Positions 8,889-15,778 are shown, counted from the stretch's first letter. The stretch: DNA of 32,649 bases from an uncultured Bacteroidota bacterium (GCA_903926385.1 CAIYIS010000060.1:1-32649), one strand, 5' to 3'. Numbers and translations are program-made. Notes: generated by a model not told the origin, from the sequence alone.

Positions 8889-8928
8889 GGGAAACAAAGG
8901 GGTAATTCCTACTTTTGTTTTCCTTTTT
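8889..8928 (+). terminator. Terminator after the peroxidase gene
   Basis: GGAAACAAA pairs with TTTGTTTTCC (one bulged base) around a 12-15-nt loop, followed by a T-rich tail CTTTTTCTTTTC. It lies about 100 nt after the stop. Confidence 0.5.
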
Positions 8929-8984
8929 CTTTTCTTATTTCATCTCTTTTTTTTCTGACTACCTGCTTCAGTCAAATTATTACT

Positions 8985-8992
8985 TATCTTTA
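8985..8992 (+). promoter_or_regulatory. Weak -7-like box upstream of the BNR T9SS protein
   Basis: TATCTTTA matches TAnnTTTG except at the last base, 26 nt before ATG 9019. Tentative. Confidence 0.25.
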
Positions 8993-9018
8993 TACCAAAT
9001 TAAATTAAGTTCTAATTG

Positions 9019-11712
9019 ATGAAAAATAAAAAAGCTACAATGGTTACATTGCTATTAGCAATCGCCACTACATTTACCTATGCGCAGACATTCAAAAAAC
9101 ACAAATCTGACGAACAGCCCGGTTTAAAACAATTACAACTTCAGTTTGACGAGTGGGCTTCTCACACCGATTTAAAAAACACCAAGCATTGGAAGTATTT
9201 CAAACGTTGGGAACACGAAATGGAAATGCACACCGATGGACAGGGACGAATGGGCGCCCCTGCTATTTATATTAATGAAGCGGTAAACTCGGCTAATGAG
9301 AAATTGACACATCAGCATGAAAAGTTTATCAATTCAGCTTGGACACCTGTTGGACCAAACACATTGCCCGGAAACGAAACAGGGTATATGCAAAACGGTA
9401 TAGGACGTATAAATTGTATAGCTTTTCATCCCACCAATCCTAGTACCTATTTTGTAGGAGTGGCACAGGGCGGTGTTTGGAAAACCACCAATAACGGTGT
9501 AAGCTGGACTCCTCTTACCGACAACCTTCCGATAGACCGTATTTCTGACATCAGCATCGACCCGAACAATCCTAACACCATGTATATTTCCGTTTGCGAT
9601 TTCGAGTACATTGATGTAGCTCTAAATTTGGATGGCCGAAAAAGACATACTCATTACGGACTTGGTGTTTATAAAACCACAGATGGTGGCCTTACCTGGA
9701 ATCCTACTGGACTTACCTTTCAATTAACCAATGGCGATGCTTCATTAATAAGAAAAATATTGGTTAATCCCGCCAACTCCAATCAGGTGGTGGCTTGCGG
9801 AGTGAGCGGTATGTACACATCTGCTAATGGTGGTGCCACATGGACACATTCTCTCGATTCTCTTTTTTGGGATTTGGTCCAAGACCCTACTAATCCAAGT
9901 ACTTTATACGCCACCACAGGCTGGTTACAATATCAAAACATTGGTTCAGTTGGAATTTATAAATCCATCGACTTTGGAAATACCTGGACTATGCTGAACA
10001 CAGGTATTGCATCCACAGGAGTTATTCAACGTATAAAACTTGCTATCGCTCCTTCCGACCATAATTACATTTATGCAATGACAGTAGGCATGGACGAAGG
10101 ATCTGCAGGTATTTACAAATCTGCCAACGCTGGTCTTACCTGGACTTATATCAATCCGGGAGTTAACATGCTGGAAGGTGGAGATGGTACTGCAGCCGGA
10201 GGCCAAGGAACCTACGACCTTGGTTTTAGTGTAAAGATTGATGATAAAAACACAGTGTATGTTGGAGGTGTAAATATATGGGGCTCTACAGATGGTGCTC
10301 AAACATTCAATCCGGTTAGTCACTGGACTCTTCAGTATGGCCCTACTTTGCACGGTGATATTCATTTTCTGGAAACTCAACCGTTAACCGGAAATATTTT
10401 TGTATGCAGTGATGGTGGCTTATATCGCACCACTGCTGTTACTCCCGAAACATGGAATGATGCCAACGGTGGTATTCCTTGGCCAACACAATGGACTACT
10501 ATCAGTAATGGCATGAGCATAACTTCATTTTACCGTGTGTCCAGTTCTCGAAACACCACAGACCGCTTATCGGCAGGTGCTCAGGATAACGCTACATTCT
10601 ATTATGATGGTGCAGCTTGGAACACTATTTTTGGAGGTGATGGAATGGATAATTACTGCGACCCTATTAATAATAACATGGTAATCGGCTCTTCTCAGTA
10701 TGGTAATTTTTATGTGTCAAATGATGGAGGGCTCTCAACTGTTGGAGCCAATGTAAATGTCAATGGCGAAGCCGGAGAATGGGTTTCGCCTATAGTTGCC
10801 GATTATAACAATCCCGGAACTATTTATGCCGGACTTACCAATGTGGTTAAATCTACAGATGGAGGCTACAGTTGGAATGCCCTTACTCCAATGCCTGTAA
10901 ATTCTATACACGATAACGAAATGAGTGCCCTCGCTGTGGGATACAACAATACCAATGTTATTTACGGTTCGCGCAGAATTCGCTACGAGTATAGTTCTCC
11001 ATCCACCATTTATGTTTCGCAAAACGGTGGTAATTCATGGACAGATATCACTGCCGGGTTGCCCGATACATTGTACATTACAAGCATTGATGTGAATCAA
11101 AACAATGCTAATGTGGCTTATATTGCTTTGGCTGGTTTCAGTGCTGGTAACAAGGTTTATAAAACCACCAATGCCGGTGCTACCTGGCAAAATATTTCTT
11201 ACAACTTGCCAAACGTTCCGGTTAATTGCATCAAAACAGTGCCTGTTTACGGAGATTTGATGGTTGCTACCGATTTAGGTGTATATGTTTTTAACTCTCA
11301 AACCAACACATGGGTGAGTAATAGCACTGGTTTACCTAATGTTATTATCTCCGATATCGATTTCAATCCGGTACTAAATAAAATTTATATTTCCACTTTC
11401 GGAAGAGGTATTTGGCAAAACACATTATCATCTGTAGTTACCAATATTCACAGCAACGATAATGTTGAAATAGGTGCGGAACTTTATCCTTCGCCTAACG
11501 ATGGAAGTTTTACCCTGCACTTCAGCGATACCGAAGCCAAAAACGAAAGCATACATCTCGATATAATCGACATCATGGGACGAATCGCCTTTTCAACCGA
11601 CCTTACAGGACAAACTACATACACTGAAAAGATGGACCTTAACCCCGGAATGTATTTTGCTAAACTTCGAAGCAAAACACTCAATGGAGTTAAAAGTTTT
11701 ATAGTAAAATAA
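9019..11712 (+). CDS. T9SS type A sorted, BNR/Asp-box repeat (sortilin/VPS10-like propeller) exoprotein
   Basis: 897 aa from the ATG at 9019 (an in-frame TTG lies one codon earlier). A signal peptide ends near residue 24 (FTYAQ). About ten Asp-box repeats of the type SxDxGxTW or TTNNGVSW follow, for example WKTTNNGVSW, YKTTDGGLTW, VKSTDGGYSW, VSQNGGNSW and YKTTNAGATW. They usually come after phrases like DPNNPNTMYI, the pattern of beta-propellers of the sortilin/BNR type. The last ~75 residues, ELYPSPNDGSFTLHF to GVKSFIVK, form a type A T9SS sorting domain, so the protein is exported across the outer membrane and anchored or released. No glycosidase catalytic residues can be assigned; substrate is unknown. 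Confidence 0.9.
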   Translation: MKNKKATMVTLLLAIATTFTYAQTFKKHKSDEQPGLKQLQLQFDEWASHTDLKNTKHWKYFKRWEHEMEMHTDGQGRMGAPAIYINEAVNSANEKLTHQHEKFINSAWTPVGPNTLPGNETGYMQNGIGRINCIAFHPTNPSTYFVGVAQGGVWKTTNNGVSWTPLTDNLPIDRISDISIDPNNPNTMYISVCDFEYIDVALNLDGRKRHTHYGLGVYKTTDGGLTWNPTGLTFQLTNGDASLIRKILVNPANSNQVVACGVSGMYTSANGGATWTHSLDSLFWDLVQDPTNPSTLYATTGWLQYQNIGSVGIYKSIDFGNTWTMLNTGIASTGVIQRIKLAIAPSDHNYIYAMTVGMDEGSAGIYKSANAGLTWTYINPGVNMLEGGDGTAAGGQGTYDLGFSVKIDDKNTVYVGGVNIWGSTDGAQTFNPVSHWTLQYGPTLHGDIHFLETQPLTGNIFVCSDGGLYRTTAVTPETWNDANGGIPWPTQWTTISNGMSITSFYRVSSSRNTTDRLSAGAQDNATFYYDGAAWNTIFGGDGMDNYCDPINNNMVIGSSQYGNFYVSNDGGLSTVGANVNVNGEAGEWVSPIVADYNNPGTIYAGLTNVVKSTDGGYSWNALTPMPVNSIHDNEMSALAVGYNNTNVIYGSRRIRYEYSSPSTIYVSQNGGNSWTDITAGLPDTLYITSIDVNQNNANVAYIALAGFSAGNKVYKTTNAGATWQNISYNLPNVPVNCIKTVPVYGDLMVATDLGVYVFNSQTNTWVSNSTGLPNVIISDIDFNPVLNKIYISTFGRGIWQNTLSSVVTNIHSNDNVEIGAELYPSPNDGSFTLHFSDTEAKNESIHLDIIDIMGRIAFSTDLTGQTTYTEKMDLNPGMYFAKLRSKTLNGVKSFIVK

Positions 11713-11762
11713 ATTCAGCCCTTTTGCTTCGCATCAATAACAAAACAAAGTAGATTAAGGAC

Positions 11763-11805
11763 AAAAAAAAGAAAGAACGGTAATTACCGTTCTTTCCTTT
11801 TTTTT
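11763..11805. terminator. Bidirectional terminator (26-bp perfect palindrome)
   Basis: GAAAGAACGGTAA (11771-11783) is followed immediately by its reverse complement (11784-11796). Eight A residues precede it and eight T residues follow after one C. It sits between two convergent genes and can serve both strands. Confidence 0.9.
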
Positions 11806-11841
11806 ATTTGCGAAGAGCTCTGTTTAAAACCTCAAATGAAC

Positions 11842-12762
11842 CTAAAGTTTTTCCATTAAAACCTTATACAGCTTCACCATCGAATCTATATCCGATTTAA
11901 AAACCTTTTCGTCCGGAGTATGCACATGGTCTTCGGGAGCACCCACAAAACACCAGTCCCATGGATTTTCAGACATCTGCAATTCTTTTGCATCACTTCC
12001 TCCGCTTCCTTCCACTTCCATCTGAAAAGGCTCTTTCGATTTTTTAGCAATGGCTATTATTTTATCCAGATACGACCTGCGCGGAACCAAACTATCGCGC
12101 AACGATACCACCACACCTTTGCCATGAGGCACTCCCGGTGTAACCCATGTTATGTCGCTTATCAGCGCTTGTTTCACTTTGTATTTATCATAAATAAATT
12201 TTTGAAGATACGATACACTTCCTCCTCCGTGCTCTTCCCAGCAAGAGAACACAATAATACCATCCTTCAATGTTTCGGCAAGTTTAAGCGCATTCCATAC
12301 ACCCAGTCTATTGTCCATGTAGCAGCATTGCACATACTCTTTCGTTTCTCTCCAGTCGGGTTTAAACGTAAGCTGAGTGCCTCGTTCCAGCTCTCGCTTA
12401 AATTTATAAGTAATGTTATTTTCTTTATCCACCACCAGCTTACAGTCTATTTTTCCCTTGGCATCATTTCCAGTCAGTTCAAAACCATCCACTGTTCTCG
12501 GACCGCCTATCTTCACTAGTTCGTTACCATATCTCACCGTAAAACCAATGCTGTCCATGTGAGCAAACACAGCTGTTCTGGGCTTGCCAAACACCAGCAC
12601 TATACAATCCTGAAAACCATCACCCGCAAATATCTTGGGTTTATGTTTCCATTGCTTTTTGTTTTTGTCAATGTACTTCAGTACAAAGTCCGTCATTGGC
12701 GCTTCACTCCCCGATGGAGCATGAATAGCACACATTTCTTTTAATAATTTCATTTCGTTCAA
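11842..12762 (-). CDS. M42-like zinc aminopeptidase / M20-M42 metallopeptidase
   Basis: 306 aa. The putative dinuclear metal ligands of the MH clan are all present in order: His68 in AHMDSIGF, Asp150 in CYMDNRLG, catalytic-base Glu176 and ligand Glu177 in WEEHGG, Asp203 in SDITW, and His281 in DHVHTPDE. GSGGSDAKELQ (252-262) matches the 'G.. TDA' substrate-loop region of M42 peptidases. Expected role: cytoplasmic aminopeptidase, often a tetrahedral dodecamer in the family. It is somewhat shorter than typical M42 enzymes (about 340-360 aa), so a divergent subgroup is possible. It begins 14 nt after the yigZ stop and is probably co-transcribed with it. Confidence 0.88.
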   Translation of the reverse strand: MNEMKLLKEMCAIHAPSGSEAPMTDFVLKYIDKNKKQWKHKPKIFAGDGFQDCIVLVFGKPRTAVFAHMDSIGFTVRYGNELVKIGGPRTVDGFELTGNDAKGKIDCKLVVDKENNITYKFKRELERGTQLTFKPDWRETKEYVQCCYMDNRLGVWNALKLAETLKDGIIVFSCWEEHGGGSVSYLQKFIYDKYKVKQALISDITWVTPGVPHGKGVVVSLRDSLVPRRSYLDKIIAIAKKSKEPFQMEVEGSGGSDAKELQMSENPWDWCFVGAPEDHVHTPDEKVFKSDIDSMVKLYKVLMEKL

Positions 12763-12776
12763 TTTTATGTATTAGG

Positions 12777-13388
12777 TTATTTTATTAGTTCAGTTATAAT
12801 CACACCATGCATTTTTTTAAACATCTCCACCGCCCTTTGTGCATGGCTTCTGCGCACTTCAAAGGTAAGCAGGCAGTCAGTAGCATACTCCTGACTCACT
12901 ATTTTCAACTCTTCATCCTTTATCACCTTCATCACATCATTCATCAGCAAGTACTCAAACCCCACACAATACTGCTCCGTAACAAACTTTTCAATAATCC
13001 TCGCATTCCCCAGCGTGTCGGCAGCCGCCTGTTTGTAGGCTGTAATAAGCCCACTCACCCCCAGCAATGTCCCCCCAAAATAACGTACCACCACTACTAG
13101 CACATCTGTCAAATCTTTGCTTTGTATCTGACCCAGTATAGGTTTACCAGCCGTACTGCTTGGTTCACCATCATCATTGGCTCTGTAGGTTTGTTTATCG
13201 GCCCCTAGTCGGTACGCATAGCAGTGGTGCCTTGCGCTGTGATGCTCCTTTCTGAGCATCGCCAAATGCCTTTTTACATCCTCCTCACTCTTCACCCCAA
13301 AAGCATACCCTATAAACTTGCTTCCTTTATCCTTATACAAGCCCTCACACGGTTCAGCAATGGTGTAATAATTATCCTCAAATAACAT
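12777..13388 (-). CDS. yigZ: YigZ/IMPACT family protein (UPF0029)
   Basis: 203 aa from the ATG at 13388. The N-terminal IMPACT domain shows KGSKFIGYAF, HHSARHHCYAYRLG, the signature NDDGEPSSTAGKPIL, and VVVVRYFGGTLLGVSGLITAYKQAA. A DUF1949-like C-terminal half follows. IMPACT proteins are linked to translational or nutrient control in eukaryotes; the bacterial role is poorly defined. The frame also permits ATG 13403, but a consensus -7 box covers the stretch between the two starts, so 13388 is preferred. First gene of a probable two-gene operon with the M42-like peptidase. Confidence 0.93.
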   Translation of the reverse strand: MLFEDNYYTIAEPCEGLYKDKGSKFIGYAFGVKSEEDVKRHLAMLRKEHHSARHHCYAYRLGADKQTYRANDDGEPSSTAGKPILGQIQSKDLTDVLVVVVRYFGGTLLGVSGLITAYKQAAADTLGNARIIEKFVTEQYCVGFEYLLMNDVMKVIKDEELKIVSQEYATDCLLTFEVRRSHAQRAVEMFKKMHGVIITELIK

Positions 13389-13392
13389 AGCA

Positions 13393-13422
13393 CAAAAGTA
13401 CATATTTTATTTACCTGCCAAA
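13393..13422 (-). promoter_or_regulatory. Promoter of yigZ-M42 operon (-33 TTTG, 18 nt, -7 TACTTTTG)
   Basis: Both Bacteroidota promoter elements occur on the minus strand: TTTG at 13419-13422 and TACTTTTG at 13393-13400, separated by 18 nt. The -7 box ends 4 nt before ATG 13388, so the transcript would be leaderless or nearly so. Confidence 0.5.
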
Positions 13423-13467
13423 GTTCAAAGCACTTTAGTTTAAAGTTAGAAGGTACAAAGTTTCAAG

Positions 13468-13489
13468 TTGTCATTGCGAGCGCAGTGAA
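13468..13489. repeat. Dispersed intergenic repeat TTGTCATTGCGAGCG, copy 1
   Basis: The 15-nt core is shared exactly with 31971-31985 in this window. The two copies diverge right after the core. It lies in a non-coding gap. Confidence 0.6.
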
Positions 13490-13530
13490 TAAATCTTTAT
13501 AGGGCAATTGTACAATAAGGCAGTAGGCAT

Positions 13531-13563
13531 AAAAAAAACTCCGAACATTTCTGCCCGGAGTTT
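13531..13563 (-). terminator. Terminator of the SDR gene (repeated hairpin, copy 1)
   Basis: AAACTCCG (13536-13543) pairs with CGGAGTTT (13556-13563) around a 12-nt loop; on the minus strand it ends in a T run. It lies 25 nt after the stop of the SDR gene. The loop core AACATTTCTGC is identical to that of the hairpin at 32183-32212. Confidence 0.85.
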
Positions 13564-13588
13564 CAAAGTTATCTGTTCGGCTTTTATT

Positions 13589-14221
13589 CTATTTTTCAGA
13601 TATAGCAATGTACTCTTTTAATTCAGTTTGGTTTTCTGCTTGTTTTATTAAAAAGTCAGCTACGTCAGCTCTATTAATTCCGCCTATATTAATTCCTTTG
13701 AACAATTTGTTTTCAACACGATATTTCTCTGTCAATTCCTTGTCTAATAACCTTCCTGGCCTCACAACTGTCCAATTTAGATTTGAATTAGTGATAATTT
13801 CTTCCATTTTAGCTTTGTCAGCATAAACGTCTTTTAAAAAGTATTTTAAAAACATCTTTATAAGCCAAGAAACATAATTCTTACTTTCTCCAGCACCAAA
13901 TCCTGTGACAAAAATAAATGGGATATCTATTTTGTTCTCCCTATGTATTTCCGAAATTAATTTTGCAAAATCTGAAAAAAGGGTAGTAGCTTTCATATTC
14001 TTACCAGTCCCCAATGTTACAATTAGCGCATCTGCGTTTTGGATAGAATTTATAATGTCAGCTTTATTAGTTGCATCACCAAGTATCATATTTAACGATT
14101 TTTTCTCCTCTATTTCTATTTCAGTTCGAGAAAGGGTTGTTATCTTATGATTTCTATTTAATCCTCTTTTTACTGTTTCTAATCCTATTCCAGCCGAGGC
14201 GCCTATTATTGTTATATTCAT
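13589..14221 (-). CDS. NAD(P)-binding atypical SDR (NmrA/SDR_a5-like) protein
   Basis: 210 aa Rossmann-fold protein. The dinucleotide-binding glycine motif GASAGIG is at residues 7-13, preceded by strand MNITII. TLSRTEI follows the second strand, ALIVTLGTG the fourth, and PFIFVTGFGAGES and NWTVVRPGRLLDKE the later ones. The latter (VRPGRL) is typical of the NAD(P)H-binding/NmrA-like group that includes biliverdin-reductase-B-like proteins. No Tyr-x3-Lys catalytic pair in the classical SDR spacing is obvious, and the substrate is unknown. It is flanked by its own terminator and by the repeat island upstream, and appears more AT-rich than its neighbours, possibly an acquired gene (inference). 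Confidence 0.85.
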   Translation of the reverse strand: MNITIIGASAGIGLETVKRGLNRNHKITTLSRTEIEIEEKKSLNMILGDATNKADIINSIQNADALIVTLGTGKNMKATTLFSDFAKLISEIHRENKIDIPFIFVTGFGAGESKNYVSWLIKMFLKYFLKDVYADKAKMEEIITNSNLNWTVVRPGRLLDKELTEKYRVENKLFKGINIGGINRADVADFLIKQAENQTELKEYIAISEK

Positions 14222-14353
14222 TTTGTTTTCTAATTTATTTCGATTTTGAGCTGCCGATATCGTTTGAAAGATTTATGAAGTAAAAAAAAGGGGACGGCAA
14301 ATGTGCCAAAGCATATTTGAGCGAGATTGTGCGGTGGCAGCTCGTCTCTTTAG
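14222..14353. other. Non-coding flank of the repeat element
   Basis: No gene seen. It contains an 8-bp inverted pair GAGCTGCC (14248-14255) / GGCAGCTC (14336-14343). A small GGCA-AATG-TGCC hairpin (14296-14307) lies beside an A/T run that reads as CCCCTTTTTTTT on the minus strand, a possible weak terminator. Confidence 0.4.
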
Positions 14354-14432
14354 CCCCCGTAGGTGCGAAGCTGAAGCTTTGAAAAGTGCGCAAGAGCTTC
14401 GTGACATAATAATTTGGTAAGTTGTACTTACC
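14354..14432 (+). repeat. Left inverted-repeat arm
   Basis: Begins CCCCCGTAGGTGCGAAGC and ends GGTAAGTTGTACTTACC. Pairs with 15040-15117. Confidence 0.85.
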
Positions 14433-14545
14433 TGTAATAAAATTCATATTCTTCTGTTTATTAAATTTCACCTTTGCAGGTGTTTCCTCACCTGCAAACC
14501 GAACCCGCTTAATTTCTTTTACAAATATACACTATTATAATACAC

Positions 14546-14578
14546 AAAAAAAAATCCCACTCATTGCTGAGCGGGATT
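14546..14578 (-). terminator. Terminator of the decayed 21-bp-repeat ORF
   Basis: AATCCC and CTC (14553-14562) pair with GAG and GGGATT (14569-14578) with one internal mismatch. Nine A residues at 14546-14554 read as a T run on the minus strand. It lies about 40 nt after the stop at 14620. Confidence 0.75.
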
Positions 14579-14619
14579 GTTGTTTAATACAATTCCAAAA
14601 ATTTCCTGCAGCTTCATCA

Positions 14620-14904
14620 TCATCGCTTGGGTCTGTGAGGTAAATCGAATTCCTTTTTTTCTGCTTCCAAGAGTTTATTTGCTGCTTCGAAGCAACTCCA
14701 TAAAAATTCAAAATTGCTTTTTACTGCTTCGAAGAGCTTATTTGCTGCATCGAAGCAGCTCCAAACAAGTTCGAAGCAGTTATTTGCTTCTTCCAAGAGC
14801 TTATTTGCTACATCGAAGCAGTTCCAAGCGTGTTCGAAGCAGTTATTTGCTTCATCGAAGCAGCTAAAATCAAGATGGAAGTAATTTGTACAAATTCGAA
14901 GCAG
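14620..14904 (-). pseudogene. Decayed heptad-repeat ORF (no start codon, frameshifted 5' part)
   Basis: The minus strand is open for about 94 codons and encodes successive 7-aa units such as NCFDVAN, KLLEEAN, NCFELVW, SCFDAAN, KLFEAVK, SNFEFLW, SCFEAAN and KLLEAEK, ending at TGA 14620. There is no ATG in this frame. The repeats continue upstream (14905-14955: GVWSCFDVAKNCFEE) but in another frame and with a TAG. The DNA repeat spacing drops from 21 to 20 bp between 14877 and 14897, which explains the frame change. The hydrophobic pattern (C/L-F at 2-3, A/V at 6) fits an amphipathic heptad helix. A terminator lies just downstream, so an expressed protein probably once existed. I do not recognise a family. 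Confidence 0.5.
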
Positions 14905-14950
14905 TTAATCTACTCTTCGAAGCAGTTCTTAGCAACATCGAAGCAGCTCC
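14661..14950. repeat. Degenerate 21-bp tandem array, about 14 units (TTCGAAGCAG core)
   Basis: The CGAAG core or its variants starts at 14667, 14688, 14709, 14730, 14751, 14772, 14793, 14814, 14835, 14856 and 14877 (exactly 21 bp each), then 14897 (20 bp), 14918 and 14939. A stronger 63-bp (3 x 21) super-period is visible between about 14724 and 14849. Confidence 0.9.
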
Positions 14951-15001
14951 AAACTCCTTTGTTTTCGCTTTATTCTGCTTAACATTTGAATGCGGGTAAT
15001 T

Positions 15002-15032
15002 AAAAAGCCCTCAGCTGCACTTCCCAGCTGAG
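15002..15032 (-). terminator. Second minus-strand terminator inside the element
   Basis: CTCAGCTG (15010-15017) pairs perfectly with CAGCTGAG (15025-15032) around 7 nt. On the minus strand it is followed by GGGCTTTTTAATTA. No gene is visible immediately upstream of it, so what it terminates is unclear. Confidence 0.6.
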
Positions 15033-15039
15033 TTATTTA

Positions 15040-15117
15040 GGTAAGTACAACTTACCAAATTATTATGTCACGAAGCCACAGCGCACTTACAACGCTTCAG
15101 CTTCGCGCCTACGGGGG
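15040..15117 (-). repeat. Right inverted-repeat arm
   Basis: Reverse complement of 14354-14432 with one gap and a few mismatches; starts with the palindrome shared by both arms. Confidence 0.85.
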
Positions 15118-15250
15118 TATTTCTTTGATTATTTTTAGTGTTATGTAGGGTGACGAGAGGCATCTAATGATTGACATCAGCGAAACACATTAGCGGTTGC
15201 TTCACTTCGTTTCGGAGGTATTTGGATTAATGTTCAGGGGTCAGGAACTA
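15118..15250. other. Gene-free spacer between the IR element and the second array
   Basis: No ORF with family resemblance, hairpin terminator or promoter box is convincing here. Confidence 0.4.
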
Positions 15251-15376
15251 TCGTTCACAAATTGTGGACAGTCGTTCACAAATTGTGGACAGTCGTTTAC
15301 AAGTTGTGGACAGTCGTTTACAAGTTGTGGACAGTCGTTCACAAATTGTGGACAGTCGTTCACAAGTTGTGGACAG
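15251..15376. repeat. Six 21-bp tandem units, each a dyad (iteron-like)
   Basis: Units start at 15251, 15272, 15293, 15314, 15335 and 15356. Each contains the near-perfect palindrome GTTYACAARTTGTGGAC, and units differ at only two positions. Spacing equals about two helical turns. The 21-bp period keeps several frames open (a 94-codon plus-strand ORF at 15197-15481 reads FTNCGQS repeats), but no frame has features of a real gene. Confidence 0.92.
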
Positions 15377-15745
15377 TCGTCCGAGCACCTCAGATTCTTG
15401 ACCGGAAAGCTGAAAAGGCAATCGGAATCTCTCGGTCATCTAATTAAATATTCATTTCATATAAACAAAATTATTATTTAAATACCAGTGTGTTATAGAC
15501 AATCTGTACCATCTCCAAATTAAGGCACTATCCTATTTTTCATTCTAAAATTCACTCTCCTTAATTCGTAAATTCCTACTGTCACCCTGAGCTAGTCGAA
15601 GGGCGTATTTCGTAAAGTCAATCCCAAATCTGTGAATCTGTGGCTAACCTCCCCCTCCTCTCAATTTGAAATCTGAAATCCCAAACCCCTTCCCTTCCCC
15701 AAAAAATATTTTTTAACAACCTTTTTAAGCATTGTTATTAATTAA
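15377..15745. other. Gene-free intergenic stretch upstream of glmM with dispersed-repeat remnants
   Basis: Includes GTCACCCTGAGCTAGTCGAA (15581-15600, continuing GGGC), a sequence widespread between genes in many bacteria, and AATCTGTGAATCTGTGGC (15626-15643), another commonly seen intergenic phrase. Pyrimidine-rich runs follow. No gene is seen. Confidence 0.45.
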
Positions 15746-15778
15746 TTGAAGGTGGTAATCACCTAAAACCTATATTTG
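15746..15778 (+). promoter_or_regulatory. glmM promoter with embedded dyad GGTGGTAATCACC
   Basis: An exact -7 box TATATTTG (15771-15778) lies 22 nt after TTG (15746-15748). Between them is the inverted repeat GGTG-GTAAT-CACC (15751-15763), placed where a repressor could block RNA polymerase. The leader would be about 75 nt. Confidence 0.5.

Larger units (their letters stand above)
14354..15117. mobile_element. 764-bp element bounded by ~79-bp inverted repeats
   Basis: Left arm 14354-14432 and right arm 15040-15117 are inverted copies, about 85-90% identical with one gap. The inner 33-34 bp (GCTTCGTGACATAATAATTT onward to ACTTACC) match exactly. Each arm can fold internally (CGAAGC/GCTTCG) and ends inward with the palindrome GGTAAGTTGTACTTACC. 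The interior holds a 14-unit 21-bp array on a decayed minus-strand ORF and two minus-strand terminators. No transposase is present and no target-site duplication is obvious. A non-autonomous mobile element or an invertible segment are both possible. Confidence 0.6.

Noticed and set aside
9946-10380. 144-codon minus-strand ORF within the BNR gene
   Set aside because: Shadow frame; the plus strand encodes clear Asp-box repeats throughout.
11920-12519. 199-codon plus-strand ORF opposite the M42-like gene
   Set aside because: Antisense to metal-ligand motifs of the peptidase; no independent evidence.
14577-14867. Plus-strand ORF across the TTCGAAGCAG array
   Set aside because: The minus frame has regular hydrophobic heptads and a terminator after its stop; the plus-strand frame gives Leu/Arg/Ser-rich sequence that mirrors it.
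14661-14950. CRISPR array
   Set aside because: Units are contiguous at 21 bp without unique spacers, and no cas gene is present.
14354-15117. Complete insertion sequence
   Set aside because: No transposase, no DDE or serine-recombinase motif and no clear target-site duplication.
15251-15376. CRISPR array or oriC
   Set aside because: No spacers. DnaA-box similarity is only partial, and no dnaA, dnaN or rep gene is nearby, so an origin is kept only as a hypothesis.
15197-15481. 94-codon plus-strand ORF with FTNCGQS repeats
   Set aside because: The 21-bp array keeps several frames open on both strands at once. No signal peptide, promoter or family feature supports this frame, and the dyad symmetry of the DNA explains the pattern better.
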